Below the pieces are notes generated by a model that saw only the letters and a program-made list of their open reading frames with translations, was not told the origin of the DNA and did no database searches. Shown piece by piece: positions 15,362 through 24,784 of a DNA stretch of 49,769 bases (positions are counted from its first letter, which is position 1; each line of letters starts with the position of its first letter). Source of the DNA: Rhizorhabdus sp. Its GTDB lineage: Bacteria; Pseudomonadota; Alphaproteobacteria; Sphingomonadales; Sphingomonadaceae. Both the position numbers and the translations under genes were made by a program. The DNA lies in assembly GCF_018006725.1 (NCBI RefSeq), contig NZ_JAGMXV010000009.1, positions 1 through 49,769 of the forward strand, written 5' to 3'.

Positions 15362-16626
15362 TTCGCCATGTCTCCGCGCGCATCGATGTCGCGAACAAGG
15401 TCAAGCACGGTGGCGATATGCGCGTCCCATGTGGGTGGTGTCCAGTCCTGCATGCGTTCCATCTGTCGCAATCGGGCAGGGGAGCCGTCCCGCGCGTAGG
15501 CGGTTATCGCGGCAAGCCAGCCGGGCCCGTCGAGCGGGTCGATGAAGTCCGGAACCATCCCACCGGCTTCGCGCAACGCCGGCAGGTCGCTGCACAGCAC
15601 GGGGGTGCCGCTGAGCAGCGCTTCGGTCACCGGCATGCCGAACCCTTCGGCAAAGGAAGGGCAGAGCAACGCTCGAGCATTGCGCAGCAGCGTACCCACG
15701 GCGCGGTCCGGCAGGCCGGGCAACTCGTGGACATGGCCCCGGATGCTGTCGCACCGCTCCAGCATGTCGACGACATTCTCATTCTCCCAGCCGCGCCGTC
15801 CGACGATCGCGAGGTGCGGCGTGGCGTCCGGACCGAGCGTTTCGATCATCCGTCGCCAGAGATTGAGAAGCAGCAGGTGGTTCTTTCGCGGTTCGATCGT
15901 GCTGAGCACCACGAAATAGGGCGGCCTGAGCCCTGCAGGCAGTCCGGCGTCCGAGGGCAGCGGGTCGCAACCGAGATGGGCGACGCGGATGGTCGGCGTC
16001 CTTTCGCCGAGAAAGGCGGTGACGGAGTTGGCGGTGGCCTGGCTGTTTGCGATGAGCCCGTCCGCCAAGGCGCCCAGCGTCCCGATTCGTCGGCGATGGA
16101 TCGCAGCGCCGTTCGGGCGGGCATATTCGGGATATTCGATGGGGATCAGATCGTGCACGAGGCACAAAAAGCGGGCTCCCTCGCTGCGCAGCTTCGCCTC
16201 GACGCGATCGGGCCGATCCAGATGATGGGGGGAGGCCTGCAGATAATAGCGGCGTGCGCCGGCCGCTGGCCGCGGGACTGCGCGTGGCCGCAGCCGGGCG
16301 AGCGTCCGTGCGGCGGCTATGGTCAACTCGCGACGCGAGGGAGTCCGGGCGCTGGCCCAGCGTTCCTCGGTCTGGTCGAGGAAGCGCAAGACCCCCTCCT
16401 GCGGCAGCCGGCCGTAAGCGCCGAGCGGGCCGATGGCAGCGAAGTGAAGCCTGTTGGGTGCCTTCTCCAGAAGTTGCCGGGCATAGACCAGTTCGACCCG
16501 ATCGATCCCGGTTGGCATTGCGTGCAGCATGCGCGAGAGCAGACGGGAAATGTCGAGAATGATCTCGATCCCGTCGGGCAGCACCTGTGGCCCCGATGCC
16601 AAAGCGGGCCTCTCGCGCGTCGTCAT
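15358..16626 (-). CDS. GT4-family glycosyltransferase
   Basis: A 422-residue retaining glycosyltransferase of GT-B fold. The donor-binding half shows STIEPRKNHLLLLNLW near residues 244-259, and the catalytic E-x7-E region as FAEGFGMPVTEALLSGTP near 320-337. The N-terminus contains ILDISRLLSRMLHAMPTGIDRVE, a motif shared with the neighbouring TPR glycosyltransferase and typical of GT4 enzymes of surface-polysaccharide clusters. It lies 43 bp after that gene and overlaps the start of the ABC-2 permease by 4 bp, placing it in the same operon. It most likely adds one sugar of the exported glycan. The sugar cannot be named from sequence alone. Confidence 0.9.
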   Translation of the reverse strand: MTTRERPALASGPQVLPDGIEIILDISRLLSRMLHAMPTGIDRVELVYARQLLEKAPNRLHFAAIGPLGAYGRLPQEGVLRFLDQTEERWASARTPSRRELTIAAARTLARLRPRAVPRPAAGARRYYLQASPHHLDRPDRVEAKLRSEGARFLCLVHDLIPIEYPEYARPNGAAIHRRRIGTLGALADGLIANSQATANSVTAFLGERTPTIRVAHLGCDPLPSDAGLPAGLRPPYFVVLSTIEPRKNHLLLLNLWRRMIETLGPDATPHLAIVGRRGWENENVVDMLERCDSIRGHVHELPGLPDRAVGTLLRNARALLCPSFAEGFGMPVTEALLSGTPVLCSDLPALREAGGMVPDFIDPLDGPGWLAAITAYARDGSPARLRQMERMQDWTPPTWDAHIATVLDLVRDIDARGDMAK

Positions 16627-16669
16627 GCCAGCGCTATCGGCGAAGGCCGGGCGCGGGGCAAGTGGGGCT

Positions 16670-19015
16670 TCACCTTTCGCGAAAGGCGCTCAGTGCATCG
16701 AGCCTGTTCAACGCGACGGCTTCGATGAAATCCAGCCGTGCGGTCGTATCCTCGGCTTCGAGCAGGAAAAACCCCCGGACGAAATAGGTCGGCAGCGTTC
16801 CGTCGGCAGTGCGGAGCGCGTCGAAGCGTACATCCAGCGCATAGGGAGCGGAGGCCGCAGGCAGATTGCAATTGACCCACTTGTCCTCGCGAACGCCGAT
16901 GTCTCCCGACAGAAGCTCCGCGCCGCACGTCAATGTCCACTGGCAGGGAAACTGTTCGTCCCCGCCCAACTGGACGAGTAATCGAACCGCCGCGCCATGG
17001 GCGGGCATCGGCAGCGTGAGCAGGCCGCCATCGGCCTTGATGCGACAACCCCTGTGCTCGGGGGGATGCCAGCCGAGGTTGCTCCGATAGATCTCGGCGG
17101 TCTTCATACCGCGCCAGATCCGCACCTCCTCGTTCCGGTTCAGCGCGTGCCATGCGCCGATTCGCGCCGGCGTACGGGGAACGGCAAGCGGCTTGCCTGC
17201 GTCGCGCAGCGCAAAGCGGTCGAGATCCTCGCCGATCTGCCGGGCAAGATCGCTCCAGGAGCGCGGCTTGAAGTCCGCCGCGATGCGGGTTTCCAGCGCT
17301 TGACGATAGGCGCTGTCGAACATCAGCCGATCCGCCGCTTTGGCCAGCGAATGGACGGAACCTGCCTCCACATAGACGGCGAAATCGCCGCCGGCCTGCG
17401 GTAGCGAAGCTGCGTCGGAAATCAGCGGCACCTTGCCGTAGCAAAGCGATTCCGTCACGGGCAGGCCCCAGCCCTCGTACAGGCTCGGATAGAGGGTGAA
17501 ACGGCAGCTGCGATAGAGCAGGGCCAGTTCCTCGTCGGACAGGCGCGACAGCATCGTCACCCGCTCCGCCAGCACCGGATCGTCGGTCAGGCGCTGATAG
17601 ATCTGCTTGTTCAGCCAGCCCTGATTGCCGACGCAGACCAGCTTCGGCACCGCCGAGGCGCCATGGCGGGCGATCAGTTCGGCCCATGCCTCGAAAGCGA
17701 TCAGATGGCCTTTGCGCGATTCGATCGTCGACACGAACAGGACGAAATCATCGGCTTCGAGAGCCCATTGACCAACCGCGCTGTCGGGCAGGCGCTTGCG
17801 CTCCGGCTTGCGGAAGTCGGTGTCGAGGGCGATCACGGCGACATCGTCGCGATCGATGGTGTAGCCGAGTTGCGCCGCCACCGCGATCAGGTCGTCGCGG
17901 GTCGCGTCCGAATTGACCAGGAAATGATCGGCATGATCGAACACGCCGATCACCCAGCTGATGAAGTCCTGGGTCAGCCCGCGCACGCAATGTTCGGGAG
18001 TGATGATCGGGATCATGTCGTGCACGAAGGGGACGTAGCGGATACCGCGCTTCGCCTTGGCTTCCCGCACATAGAGAAAGTAATTCTGCAACCACCAGCT
18101 CGTGCCGAGATTGATCAGCGACGCGCCTTGCGGGAAATCGAACGGCTCGGTCAGCGACAGGAACAGCCGCAGCCGTTCCATGGCTTCGACCCATTCGGGC
18201 GCGGCGCGATCGCCGCTGGCGGTGCTCAGCCGGGCGATGGCGCGCATATGCTCCAGCGGGAGCTCGAGCCAGTCCTCGCGGCCATCGATGAAGCAACATA
18301 GTCTTATGTCGCGGTCGCCGCCCTGCTGCACCGCGCCTTCGATCGTTTCGATCTGCACGCGCTGGATGCCGGTGGGCAGGCGCGCGTTGCGATAATAAGC
18401 GATCAGATCCGAGATATCGAACACCAGCGTATGCCGCGACTGACCGCGAGACGCAGGTTCGGCCATATCCTCGGTCAGAATCGCGCGGAGCTGGGTCAGC
18501 AACGGCTTTTCTCCGGCACGCGGAGACAAGGGCGCGACGGTGCGCTTCAGCAGCGCGGGCAGCGTCTCGCGCTGCTCGTGCCTGGGGCGGTGATTGATCA
18601 GCCAGAGGAGTTCGTCGCCGGTGTCCGGTGCGCAGTCACCGGCATGCAGTGCGTGCAGGAACGAGCCGATGGCCTGGTCGACGAGTCCTAGGCGCTTCTG
18701 CAGATGCGCGAGATGGATGAAAGCATCGGCCTCGAGCGGCCGCAGCTTCGTTGCCCGCCCATAGGCGTCGATGGCGGCCTCGAACGCGCCGCGTTCTTTT
18801 TCCGCATGGCCGAGTTGTACCCAGATTGCCGCAAGATCGGGCTGTTGCTCCAGCGCGGTGCGGTAGGCGGTTGCGGCAGCGGCCCAGTCTCCGCGATCGC
18901 GCGCAAAGTCGCCGGATGCGACCGCCCCTTCCGCTGCGTCAGGGGGGGACATTACGCGGCCTGTATGGGACGGCTTTCCGCCGAATGTCCGCAGGAGCTT
19001 CTTGCCGAGCTTCAT
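16670..19015 (-). CDS. TPR-containing GT4 glycosyltransferase with C-terminal beta-rich domain
   Basis: A 781-residue protein, first of the minus-strand block. Residues about 28-130 form TPR-like repeats and carry the same IWVQLGH motif as the giant glycosyltransferase at 3458. Residues about 195-590 are a GT4 module: LVFDISDLIAYYRNARLPTG at its start, FVSTIESRKGHLIAFEAW near 428, and LYEGWGLPVTESLCYGKVP near 514. The last about 180 residues (600-781) lack glycosyltransferase motifs, look beta-rich and hydrophobic, and may be a carbohydrate-binding or accessory domain; I do not recognise it. Start ATG 19015. The upstream 250 bp separate it from the divergent rhamnose operon and must hold its promoter. 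The function is inferred to be sugar transfer in synthesis of the exported glycan. Confidence 0.87.
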   Translation of the reverse strand: MKLGKKLLRTFGGKPSHTGRVMSPPDAAEGAVASGDFARDRGDWAAAATAYRTALEQQPDLAAIWVQLGHAEKERGAFEAAIDAYGRATKLRPLEADAFIHLAHLQKRLGLVDQAIGSFLHALHAGDCAPDTGDELLWLINHRPRHEQRETLPALLKRTVAPLSPRAGEKPLLTQLRAILTEDMAEPASRGQSRHTLVFDISDLIAYYRNARLPTGIQRVQIETIEGAVQQGGDRDIRLCCFIDGREDWLELPLEHMRAIARLSTASGDRAAPEWVEAMERLRLFLSLTEPFDFPQGASLINLGTSWWLQNYFLYVREAKAKRGIRYVPFVHDMIPIITPEHCVRGLTQDFISWVIGVFDHADHFLVNSDATRDDLIAVAAQLGYTIDRDDVAVIALDTDFRKPERKRLPDSAVGQWALEADDFVLFVSTIESRKGHLIAFEAWAELIARHGASAVPKLVCVGNQGWLNKQIYQRLTDDPVLAERVTMLSRLSDEELALLYRSCRFTLYPSLYEGWGLPVTESLCYGKVPLISDAASLPQAGGDFAVYVEAGSVHSLAKAADRLMFDSAYRQALETRIAADFKPRSWSDLARQIGEDLDRFALRDAGKPLAVPRTPARIGAWHALNRNEEVRIWRGMKTAEIYRSNLGWHPPEHRGCRIKADGGLLTLPMPAHGAAVRLLVQLGGDEQFPCQWTLTCGAELLSGDIGVREDKWVNCNLPAASAPYALDVRFDALRTADGTLPTYFVRGFFLLEAEDTTARLDFIEAVALNRLDALSAFRER

Positions 19016-19265
19016 CAGCCGCAGGCTCCCAAGACACAGTCTGCCGATGGCATGACCGGAAGCCGCACTGTAATGACGGCATAATTATTCTGTAATATCA
19101 ATGTCATGAAGTATATTTGACCTGTCCCCACACAATTGGCACTGGTAATCCAGCCCTTGGTGCGCCGCAATATGGTGTCCGAAATTATGCTGTGCTCGCC
19201 TCGGCACTGGACAGGGGCCGCAATGCCTGCGAACCGGCGCGGGTTCGATGGCAGGAGCCCGTATA
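19016..19265. promoter_or_regulatory. Divergent promoter region with AT-rich core
   Basis: This 250-bp gap separates the minus-strand glycosyltransferase block from the plus-strand rfb operon and is one of the two largest non-coding stretches in the window. About 19070-19135 is strikingly AT-rich for this genome (for example ATAATTATTCTGTAATATCA). It must drive transcription in both directions. I could not place a convincing -35/-10 pair with normal spacing on either strand. Confidence 0.5.
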
Positions 19266-19832
19266 TTGCCCGTCAGGTTGATCAAGACCCGCCGCTTCGG
19301 TGATGATCGTGGTTGGTTTTCCGAGACATATCGGAGGGATCGCTTCGTCGATCTCGGCGTTCCCGACCTCTTCGTCCAGGATAATCACAGCTATTCGCGG
19401 CACATCGGCACCCTTCGCGGTATCCATTTTCAGGCGCCCCCGCATGCGCAGGCTAAGCTGGTTCGCTGCGTCCGTGGGCGGATAATCGACTATGCGGTCG
19501 ATCTCCGCGCCGGATCGCCGTCCTATGGACAACATGTCGCGGTCGAACTGTCCGCCGACAATGGCGACCAGCTCTACATTCCGGTCGGCTTCGGCCACGC
19601 CTTCGTGACGCTGGAGCCCAATTGTGAGGTCAGCTACAAGGTGTCGGACGTCTATGCGCCCGAAACCGATGGCGGCATAGCCTGGAACTGCCCGACCCTC
19701 GCCATCGACTGGCCGCTTCCAAAGACCGGGCCGATCCTGTCGGACAAGGATTCGGTCTTGCCTCCGCTCGACGGCTGGGCCAGTCCCTTCGCCTATGACG
19801 GCGTGCCGCTCGGCCCGCTTTCGGAGGAGTGA
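19266..19832 (+). CDS. rfbC: dTDP-4-dehydrorhamnose 3,5-epimerase
   Basis: Converts dTDP-4-keto-6-deoxy-glucose to dTDP-4-keto-rhamnose, step three of dTDP-L-rhamnose synthesis. Family motifs are present: [36 protein letters not shown] (containing the catalytic histidine), then [14 protein letters not shown] and [15 protein letters not shown] take TTG 19266 as start because AGGAG at 19253-19257 sits 8 nt upstream, giving 188 residues. An in-frame ATG at 19248 would add six residues but has no visible ribosome site. It is first in the rfbC-rfbB-rfbD-rfbA operon; its stop is immediately followed by the rfbB start. The identification is firm; only the start is open. Confidence 0.95.
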   Translation: MPVRLIKTRRFGDDRGWFSETYRRDRFVDLGVPDLFVQDNHSYSRHIGTLRGIHFQAPPHAQAKLVRCVRGRIIDYAVDLRAGSPSYGQHVAVELSADNGDQLYIPVGFGHAFVTLEPNCEVSYKVSDVYAPETDGGIAWNCPTLAIDWPLPKTGPILSDKDSVLPPLDGWASPFAYDGVPLGPLSEE

Positions 19833-19834
19833 CG

Positions 19835-20893
19835 ATGCGTATCCTGGTCACCGGCGGGGCGGGTTTCATCGGGTCCGCGCTGATCCGCCACCTGATCGGC
19901 GAGACGACGCATGAGGTGCTCAACCTCGACAAGCTGACCTATGCCGGGGTGCTGACCTCGCTCGCGCCGGTCGGCAACAACCCCCGCTATCGTTTCGTCC
20001 AGGGCGACATCTGCGATGCCGAGGTGGTCCGGTCGCTGCTGGTGGAATTCCAGCCCGACATCGTCGCCCACCTCGCCGCCGAGAGCCATGTCGATCGTTC
20101 GATCGACGGACCCGGCGCCTTTATTCAGACCAATGTCGTCGGCACCTTTACGCTGCTCGATCAGGCGCTGGCTTATTGGCGCGGGCTCGATGGCGAGCGG
20201 CGAGCGGATTTCCGCTTCCATCATATCTCGACCGACGAGGTTTATGGATCGCTGGGCGACGAAGGCCTGTTCACCGAGAGTACGGCCTATGATCCGCGCT
20301 CGCCTTATTCGGCTTCCAAGGCTGGCTCCGACCATCTCGTCCGGGCCTGGGGGCATACCTATGGCCTGCCGGTGCTCGTCACCAATTGCTCGAACAATTA
20401 CGGGCCCTATCATTTTCCCGAAAAGCTGATTCCGCTGATCATCATCCGGGCACTCTCCGGCGAACCCTTGCCCGTCTATGGCGACGGCTCGAACATACGC
20501 GACTGGCTCTATGTCGAGGACCATGCCCGCGCCCTGCGCACCGTCTTCGAGCGGGGGACGCCCGGGGAGACCTATAATGTCGGCGGCAATTCGGAGCGGC
20601 GCAACATCGAGGTGGTACAGGCAATCTGCGCTGCTCTGGATCGCCTGCAACCGCGAGCGGACGGCCGCAGCTATGCCAGCCAGATCAGCTTCGTCGCCGA
20701 CCGGCCGGGGCACGACCGCCGCTATGCGATCGACGCGAGCAAGATCCGCGACCAGCTGGGCTGGGAGCCACAGGTCTCGTTCGAGGAGGGGATAGAGAGG
20801 ACCGTGCGCTGGTATCTCGACAACCGCCCCTGGTGGCAGGACATTCTCGACGCGCGCTACGCCACGGAGCGGCTGGGCCTCGCGACCGGATGA
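19835..20893 (+). CDS. rfbB: dTDP-glucose 4,6-dehydratase
   Basis: NAD-dependent short-chain dehydrogenase that makes dTDP-4-keto-6-deoxy-glucose from dTDP-glucose. The 352-residue product has the Rossmann motif TGGAGFIGS at the N-terminus, the catalytic STDEVYGS (Asp-Glu pair), and the [10 protein letters not shown] YxxxK motif. [15 protein letters not shown] and [15 protein letters not shown] are typical of RfbB. ATG 19835 is preferred, with GGAGGAG at 19823-19829; an in-frame GTG at 19829 overlaps the rfbC stop. The 3' end overlaps rfbD by an ATGA. Length is normal. The product feeds RfbC and RfbD. Confidence 0.97.
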   Translation: MRILVTGGAGFIGSALIRHLIGETTHEVLNLDKLTYAGVLTSLAPVGNNPRYRFVQGDICDAEVVRSLLVEFQPDIVAHLAAESHVDRSIDGPGAFIQTNVVGTFTLLDQALAYWRGLDGERRADFRFHHISTDEVYGSLGDEGLFTESTAYDPRSPYSASKAGSDHLVRAWGHTYGLPVLVTNCSNNYGPYHFPEKLIPLIIIRALSGEPLPVYGDGSNIRDWLYVEDHARALRTVFERGTPGETYNVGGNSERRNIEVVQAICAALDRLQPRADGRSYASQISFVADRPGHDRRYAIDASKIRDQLGWEPQVSFEEGIERTVRWYLDNRPWWQDILDARYATERLGLATG

Positions 20894-21792
20894 GCGGGCG
20901 CCATATCCTCGTCACGGGCGGTCAGGGACAGGTCGGGCTGGAGATGGCGCGCTTGTCCTGGCCCGAAGACACCGTCGCTCTTTTTCCTACGCGTGCAGAA
21001 CTCGACCTCGCTTCGCGCGACAGCATCCGGACCTATCTGGATCGCCATCCGGTCGACTGCATCGTTAATTGCGCCGCCTATACGGCGGTGGATCGGGCCG
21101 AGGCGGAGCCCGAGCTTGCCTTTCGTATCAACGGCGAAGCGGCGGGGTGGCTGGCCGAGGCGGGCCTTCCCATCGTCCATCTGTCGACCGACTATGTCTT
21201 CGATGGGAGCAAGACGACGCCTTATGCGATCGATGATCCCGTCGCCCCGCTAGGTGTCTATGGTGCGTCGAAACTGGCCGGCGAGCGGGCCGTGCTCGGG
21301 AGTGGAGCGAGGGCGCTGGTACTGCGGACGGCCTGGGTCCTGTCGGCGCACCGCCACAATTTCCTGAAGACGATGCTGCGCGCCGCGCAAACGATGCCCC
21401 GGCTGCGCGTCGTCGATGATCAGCGCGGCTGTCCGACGGGCGCAGCAGACATCGCCGCCACCGTGCAGATGATCCTGTTGCGATTGCTCGATGACCGGGC
21501 CGCGCCGCTCGGCATCCAGCATTTCGTCAATGAAGGCGAGGCCAGCTGGTGCGGACTGGCGCGCGAGATCTTCCGGATGAGCGCGGAGCGCGGCGGACCG
21601 GTCGCCGAGGTGGAGGCGATCACGACCGCGGACTATCCGACTCCTGCGCGCCGCCCGGCAAATTCCCGGCTGTCGACCGCCGCGCTGCACCGGGGCTATG
21701 GCATCGAACCCCGCCATTGGCAGGGGGCCGTCGGTGACATTATCGATGAGCTGCTCGGGCCACCGGCCCGGAATCAGGAGTGGGACGCGTGA
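20890..21792 (+). CDS. rfbD: dTDP-4-dehydrorhamnose reductase
   Basis: NADPH-dependent reductase that completes dTDP-L-rhamnose synthesis. The 300-residue product starts [16 protein letters not shown], with the glycine-rich cofactor loop, and has the active-site motif [11 protein letters not shown] (YxxxK). LSTDYVFDG and [12 protein letters not shown] are diagnostic of RfbD. The start ATG 20890 overlaps the rfbB stop by 4 bp. The frame is open further upstream only because it runs inside rfbB. Its stop overlaps the GTG start of rfbA. Confidence 0.96.
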   Translation: MSGRHILVTGGQGQVGLEMARLSWPEDTVALFPTRAELDLASRDSIRTYLDRHPVDCIVNCAAYTAVDRAEAEPELAFRINGEAAGWLAEAGLPIVHLSTDYVFDGSKTTPYAIDDPVAPLGVYGASKLAGERAVLGSGARALVLRTAWVLSAHRHNFLKTMLRAAQTMPRLRVVDDQRGCPTGAADIAATVQMILLRLLDDRAAPLGIQHFVNEGEASWCGLAREIFRMSAERGGPVAEVEAITTADYPTPARRPANSRLSTAALHRGYGIEPRHWQGAVGDIIDELLGPPARNQEWDA

Positions 21793-22658
21793 AGGGCATT
21801 ATCCTGGCAGGCGGCGCGGGCACGCGGCTCCACCCGATGACGATGGTGACGTCGAAGCAGCTGCTGCCGGTCTATGACAAGCCGATGATCTATTATCCGC
21901 TGTCGACGCTGATGCTGGCGGGCATCCGCGAGGTGTTGCTGATTTCCACCCCGCGCGACATTCCCTCCTTCCAGGCGCTGCTTGGAGACGGCCGCCAGTG
22001 GGGGATGGAGATCAGCTATGCCGTGCAGCCGAGCCCCGACGGGCTGGCGCAGGCCTATATCATCGGCGCCGACTTCGTCGGGAACGAGCCGTCGGCGCTG
22101 ATCCTGGGCGACAACATCTATTATGGCCATGGCGCCACCGATCTGTTCCGCTCTGCAGCAGCGCGCAGCGAGGGTGCGACCGTTTTCGCCTATCATGTGA
22201 CCGATCCCGAGCGATACGGGGTCGTCGAGTTCGATGCCGCGATGCGCGCCGTATCGATCGAGGAGAAACCCCAGCGGCCCCGCTCCAACTGGGCCGTAAC
22301 GGGCCTTTATTTCTACGATTCCGACGTCGTCGAGATTGCCCGCTCGCTGAAGCCGTCGGCGCGCGGCGAGCTTGAGATAACCGACGTCAACAAGGCCTAT
22401 CTCGATGCGGGGAAGCTCTCGGTCGAACTGATGGGGCGCGGCTATGCGTGGCTCGACACGGGCACCCCCGATAGCTTGATCGAGGCGGCAGAGTTCGTCC
22501 GCACACTCGAAAAGCGGCAGGGCTTCAAGATCGCTTGCCTGGAAGAGGTGGCCTATCTGCAGGGCTTCATCGACGCCGGCCAGCTCGAATGCCTGGCCGA
22601 TGCCCTCGGCAAGAGCGCCTATGGAACTTATCTGCGGGATCAAGTGCTAAAGCGTTGA
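21789..22658 (+). CDS. rfbA: Glucose-1-phosphate thymidylyltransferase
   Basis: Makes dTDP-glucose from glucose-1-phosphate and dTTP, the first step of the rhamnose pathway. The 289-residue product has the nucleotidyltransferase signature [11 protein letters not shown] near the N-terminus and [20 protein letters not shown]. It also has [10 protein letters not shown] and the metal-binding region [16 protein letters not shown]. The start is GTG 21789, with AGGAG at 21776-21780, 8 nt upstream, inside the end of rfbD. The stop shares one base with the ATG of the following gene. It is unusual only in being last of the four enzymes, giving the order C-B-D-A. Confidence 0.97.
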   Translation: MKGIILAGGAGTRLHPMTMVTSKQLLPVYDKPMIYYPLSTLMLAGIREVLLISTPRDIPSFQALLGDGRQWGMEISYAVQPSPDGLAQAYIIGADFVGNEPSALILGDNIYYGHGATDLFRSAAARSEGATVFAYHVTDPERYGVVEFDAAMRAVSIEEKPQRPRSNWAVTGLYFYDSDVVEIARSLKPSARGELEITDVNKAYLDAGKLSVELMGRGYAWLDTGTPDSLIEAAEFVRTLEKRQGFKIACLEEVAYLQGFIDAGQLECLADALGKSAYGTYLRDQVLKR

Positions 22659-23152
22659 TGAAAAACGCCCGCTATATCGCCGCCGGTCTGAGCGACGCCG
22701 ACATGCTTTGGCTCTTGTCCGTCGGCACGCTACGAAGCCTCAAATCTGGCGACATGCTGGTAAGCGCGGGCAAGCCGGTGAACGAGATATTCTTCGTGCT
22801 CGCCGGGAGCGTCGCGGTCCGTCTGCGTGATGGAACGCAGGTCGCGCGGCTGGGCGTGGGCGACGTGGTCGGCGAGATGTCCTTCGTGGAGCGCCATTCC
22901 CCGCTCGTCTCGGTGCTGGCCGAGGAACCGGTCGAGGTTCTCGCCATCGCCCGCAAGTTGATCCTCGACCGTTTCGAGGAGCAACCGGAGTTCGCGGCGC
23001 GCTTCTATCGGGCCCTTGCCATCTTTCTCTCCGAGCGTCTGCGCGAGACCACGGCTGTGGTCCAGGCGCAAGCCGGTGAGGGACAGGACGACAAGGACGA
23101 TCGCGATGCGCGAGCGCGATTTGGGCGACTGTTTCGCAGATCGGCCAGCTGA
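22658..23152 (+). CDS. Single-domain cyclic nucleotide-binding-fold protein
   Basis: A 164-residue protein whose residues about 10-125 fit the cNMP-binding jelly roll of the Crp/Fnr and PKA regulatory type (LKSGDMLVSAGKPVNEIFFV, LAGSVAVRLRDG, GVGDVVGEMSF). There is no helix-turn-helix; the C-terminus is a charged, flexible tail. In the phosphate-binding cassette the sequence runs GEMSFVERHSPLVSVLA, where cAMP-binding members have an Arg followed by Ser/Thr/Ala. The arginine that holds the cyclic phosphate seems to be missing, so ligand binding is doubtful. The ATG overlaps the rfbA stop by one base, so it is co-translated with the rhamnose enzymes. A regulatory role towards rhamnose or polysaccharide production is inferred from position only. 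Confidence 0.8.
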   Translation: MKNARYIAAGLSDADMLWLLSVGTLRSLKSGDMLVSAGKPVNEIFFVLAGSVAVRLRDGTQVARLGVGDVVGEMSFVERHSPLVSVLAEEPVEVLAIARKLILDRFEEQPEFAARFYRALAIFLSERLRETTAVVQAQAGEGQDDKDDRDARARFGRLFRRSAS

Positions 23153-23157
23153 CGCGC

Positions 23158-23382
23158 TCAGCCCTTCATCGCATCGCCGATGGCGTCCAGCGCTGTGGGA
23201 AGATGGTGCCGCAGTTCCATCACGGGATTAGCGGGAGCACCCTCGGACAACAGCCTGGGAACGGTCAGCGCGACCACCGCTGCAAACAGGCAGGTGAACA
23301 GTGCAAAGCGCACAGCGGCGAAGCCTCGCCTGTCGCGCAGAGCCTTTGTTGCACCAATACGGCATGTCGAGCGTGCAGTCAT
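23158..23382 (-). CDS. Small hypothetical protein with one membrane segment
   Basis: A 74-residue frame with a basic N-terminus (RIGATKALRDRRGFAAVR), one clear hydrophobic segment (FALFTCLFAAVVALTVPRLL, about residues 27-46) and a polar C-terminus. It is convergent with the cNMP-fold gene, 5 bp away, and divergent from trxB. I do not recognise a family. The N-in positive-inside pattern and its place in an otherwise empty gap favour a real gene, but it could be a chance frame. Confidence 0.45.
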   Translation of the reverse strand: MTARSTCRIGATKALRDRRGFAAVRFALFTCLFAAVVALTVPRLLSEGAPANPVMELRHHLPTALDAIGDAMKG

Positions 23383-23499
23383 CTCCGCCGGACTAGCGAG
23401 CGAAAGCTAAGCCGGGGTAAAGGCGTAGCGGTTGCCAAAGCGGGGGCTGCGTCCCTATCTGCACTTCCGAGAATCACCCGCATCACCGGAACGACAGCC

Positions 23500-24471
23500 A
23501 TGACCGCCACCCACTCGACCCGCATGTTGATCATCGGCTCCGGCCCGGCCGGCCTTTCGGCCGCGATCTACGGCGCCCGCGCCGGCATGGCGCCGATCGT
23601 GGTCCAGGGCATCCAGCCGGGCGGCCAGCTGACCATTACCACCGATGTCGAGAATTATCCGGGGTTCCGCGAGGTCATCCAGGGGCCCTGGCTGATGGAA
23701 GAGATGCGCGCCCAGGCCGAGCATGTCGGAGCGACGATGGTCTGGGACATGATTTCCGAGATCGACCTGAGCGAGCGCCCCTTCCGGCTGAAGGGCGACG
23801 GCGGCACGGTCTATGTCGCCGACACGCTGATCATCGCGACCGGCGCGCAGGCGAAGTGGCTGGGCGTGGAAGGCGAGATGGAACTGGGCGGCAAGGGCGT
23901 TTCCGCCTGCGCGACCTGCGACGGTTTCTTCTACCGCGGCAAGAAGGTCGCCGTCATCGGCGGCGGTAACACGGCGGTGGAAGAGGCGCTCTACCTGACC
24001 AACCACAGCCACGACGTGACGCTGATCCACCGCCGCGATTCGCTGCGGGCCGAGAAGATCCTGCAGGAGCGGCTGTTCGCCCATCCGAATATCAAGGTGC
24101 TTTGGAATCAGCAGGTCGAGCGCTTTGTCGGCGGCGAAGGCAATGCCGGGCTGGTCGCGATCGAACTCAGGGACACAGTCACCGGCGCGGTGTCGCAGCT
24201 GGAGACCGACGGCGGCTTCGTCGCCATCGGCCACAGCCCGTCGACCGAGCTTTTCCGCGGGCATCTTGAACTCGACGAGGATGGCTATCTGATCGTCGAG
24301 AAGGGCGGCACCCGGACTAATGTCCCGGGCGTGTTCGGCTGCGGCGACGTCGCCGACAAGGTCTATCGCCAAGCGGTGACCGCTGCAGGCATGGGCTGCA
24401 TGGCCGCCCTCGATGCCGAGCGTTTCCTAGCCGAGGCCGATTTCGAGGCGCGGGTCACCGTCGACGCCTGA
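23500..24471 (+). CDS. trxB: Thioredoxin reductase
   Basis: FAD/NADPH flavoenzyme that reduces thioredoxin in the cytoplasm. The 323-residue product has the FAD-binding loop IIGSGPAGLSAAIYGARAG, the redox-active CATC motif near residues 138-141 (SACATCDGFFYRGKK), the NADPH-binding VIGGGNTAVEEALYL, and the C-terminal GVFGCGDVADKVYRQAVTAAG FAD-binding region. I chose ATG 23500; the open frame to 23203 is upstream extension with no family similarity. It is a stand-alone housekeeping gene between the two polysaccharide regions. Confidence 0.96.
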   Translation: MTATHSTRMLIIGSGPAGLSAAIYGARAGMAPIVVQGIQPGGQLTITTDVENYPGFREVIQGPWLMEEMRAQAEHVGATMVWDMISEIDLSERPFRLKGDGGTVYVADTLIIATGAQAKWLGVEGEMELGGKGVSACATCDGFFYRGKKVAVIGGGNTAVEEALYLTNHSHDVTLIHRRDSLRAEKILQERLFAHPNIKVLWNQQVERFVGGEGNAGLVAIELRDTVTGAVSQLETDGGFVAIGHSPSTELFRGHLELDEDGYLIVEKGGTRTNVPGVFGCGDVADKVYRQAVTAAGMGCMAALDAERFLAEADFEARVTVDA

Positions 24472-24511
24472 GCCTTTCGCAGCCGGGCGGGGCGAAGGCC
24501 GTCCCGCTCCG

Positions 24512-24784
24512 TCAGCGCTTGAGCTTGCGTTCCACGAAAGCCAGTAGCGCGCCGAAGCTCTCCAGCATTTCGCCGTCCACTTCATCATCGTCGATGATGA
24601 TATCCAGCCGGTCTTCCAGCGCCGTCAGCAGGCCAGCCACCGCCATGGAATCGAGTTCGGGCAGCGACCCGAACAGCTGCGTATCGGCATCAAACCCGTC
24701 GACGCGCGCGACGTCGAGCGACAGGCTTTCGGCGAGAACGGCGCGAACGGCTTGCTCGGTGCTCTCGAAATCGGCTGCGCTCAC
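24512..24784 (-). CDS. Acyl carrier protein (XrtA-locus type)
   Basis: A 90-residue acidic carrier protein with the phosphopantetheine attachment motif ELDSMAV, Ser46 being the attachment residue. Helix 1 (EQAVRAVLAESL), the loop DADTQLFG and a C-terminal helix give the usual four-helix layout. It is divergent from the acyl-CoA ligase gene, with 126 bp between them. ACPs of this kind accompany the exosortase-A-associated ligase and decarboxylase, and presumably carry the activated acyl or amino-acyl group that the locus handles. The substrate is unknown. The 40-bp gap to the convergent trxB holds only a weak inverted repeat. Confidence 0.88.
   Translation of the reverse strand: MSAADFESTEQAVRAVLAESLSLDVARVDGFDADTQLFGSLPELDSMAVAGLLTALEDRLDIIIDDDEVDGEMLESFGALLAFVERKLKR

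Noticed and set aside
24487-24507. Weak inverted repeat between trxB and the ACP gene
   Set aside because: Imperfect stem without a T-run; too weak for a terminator call.
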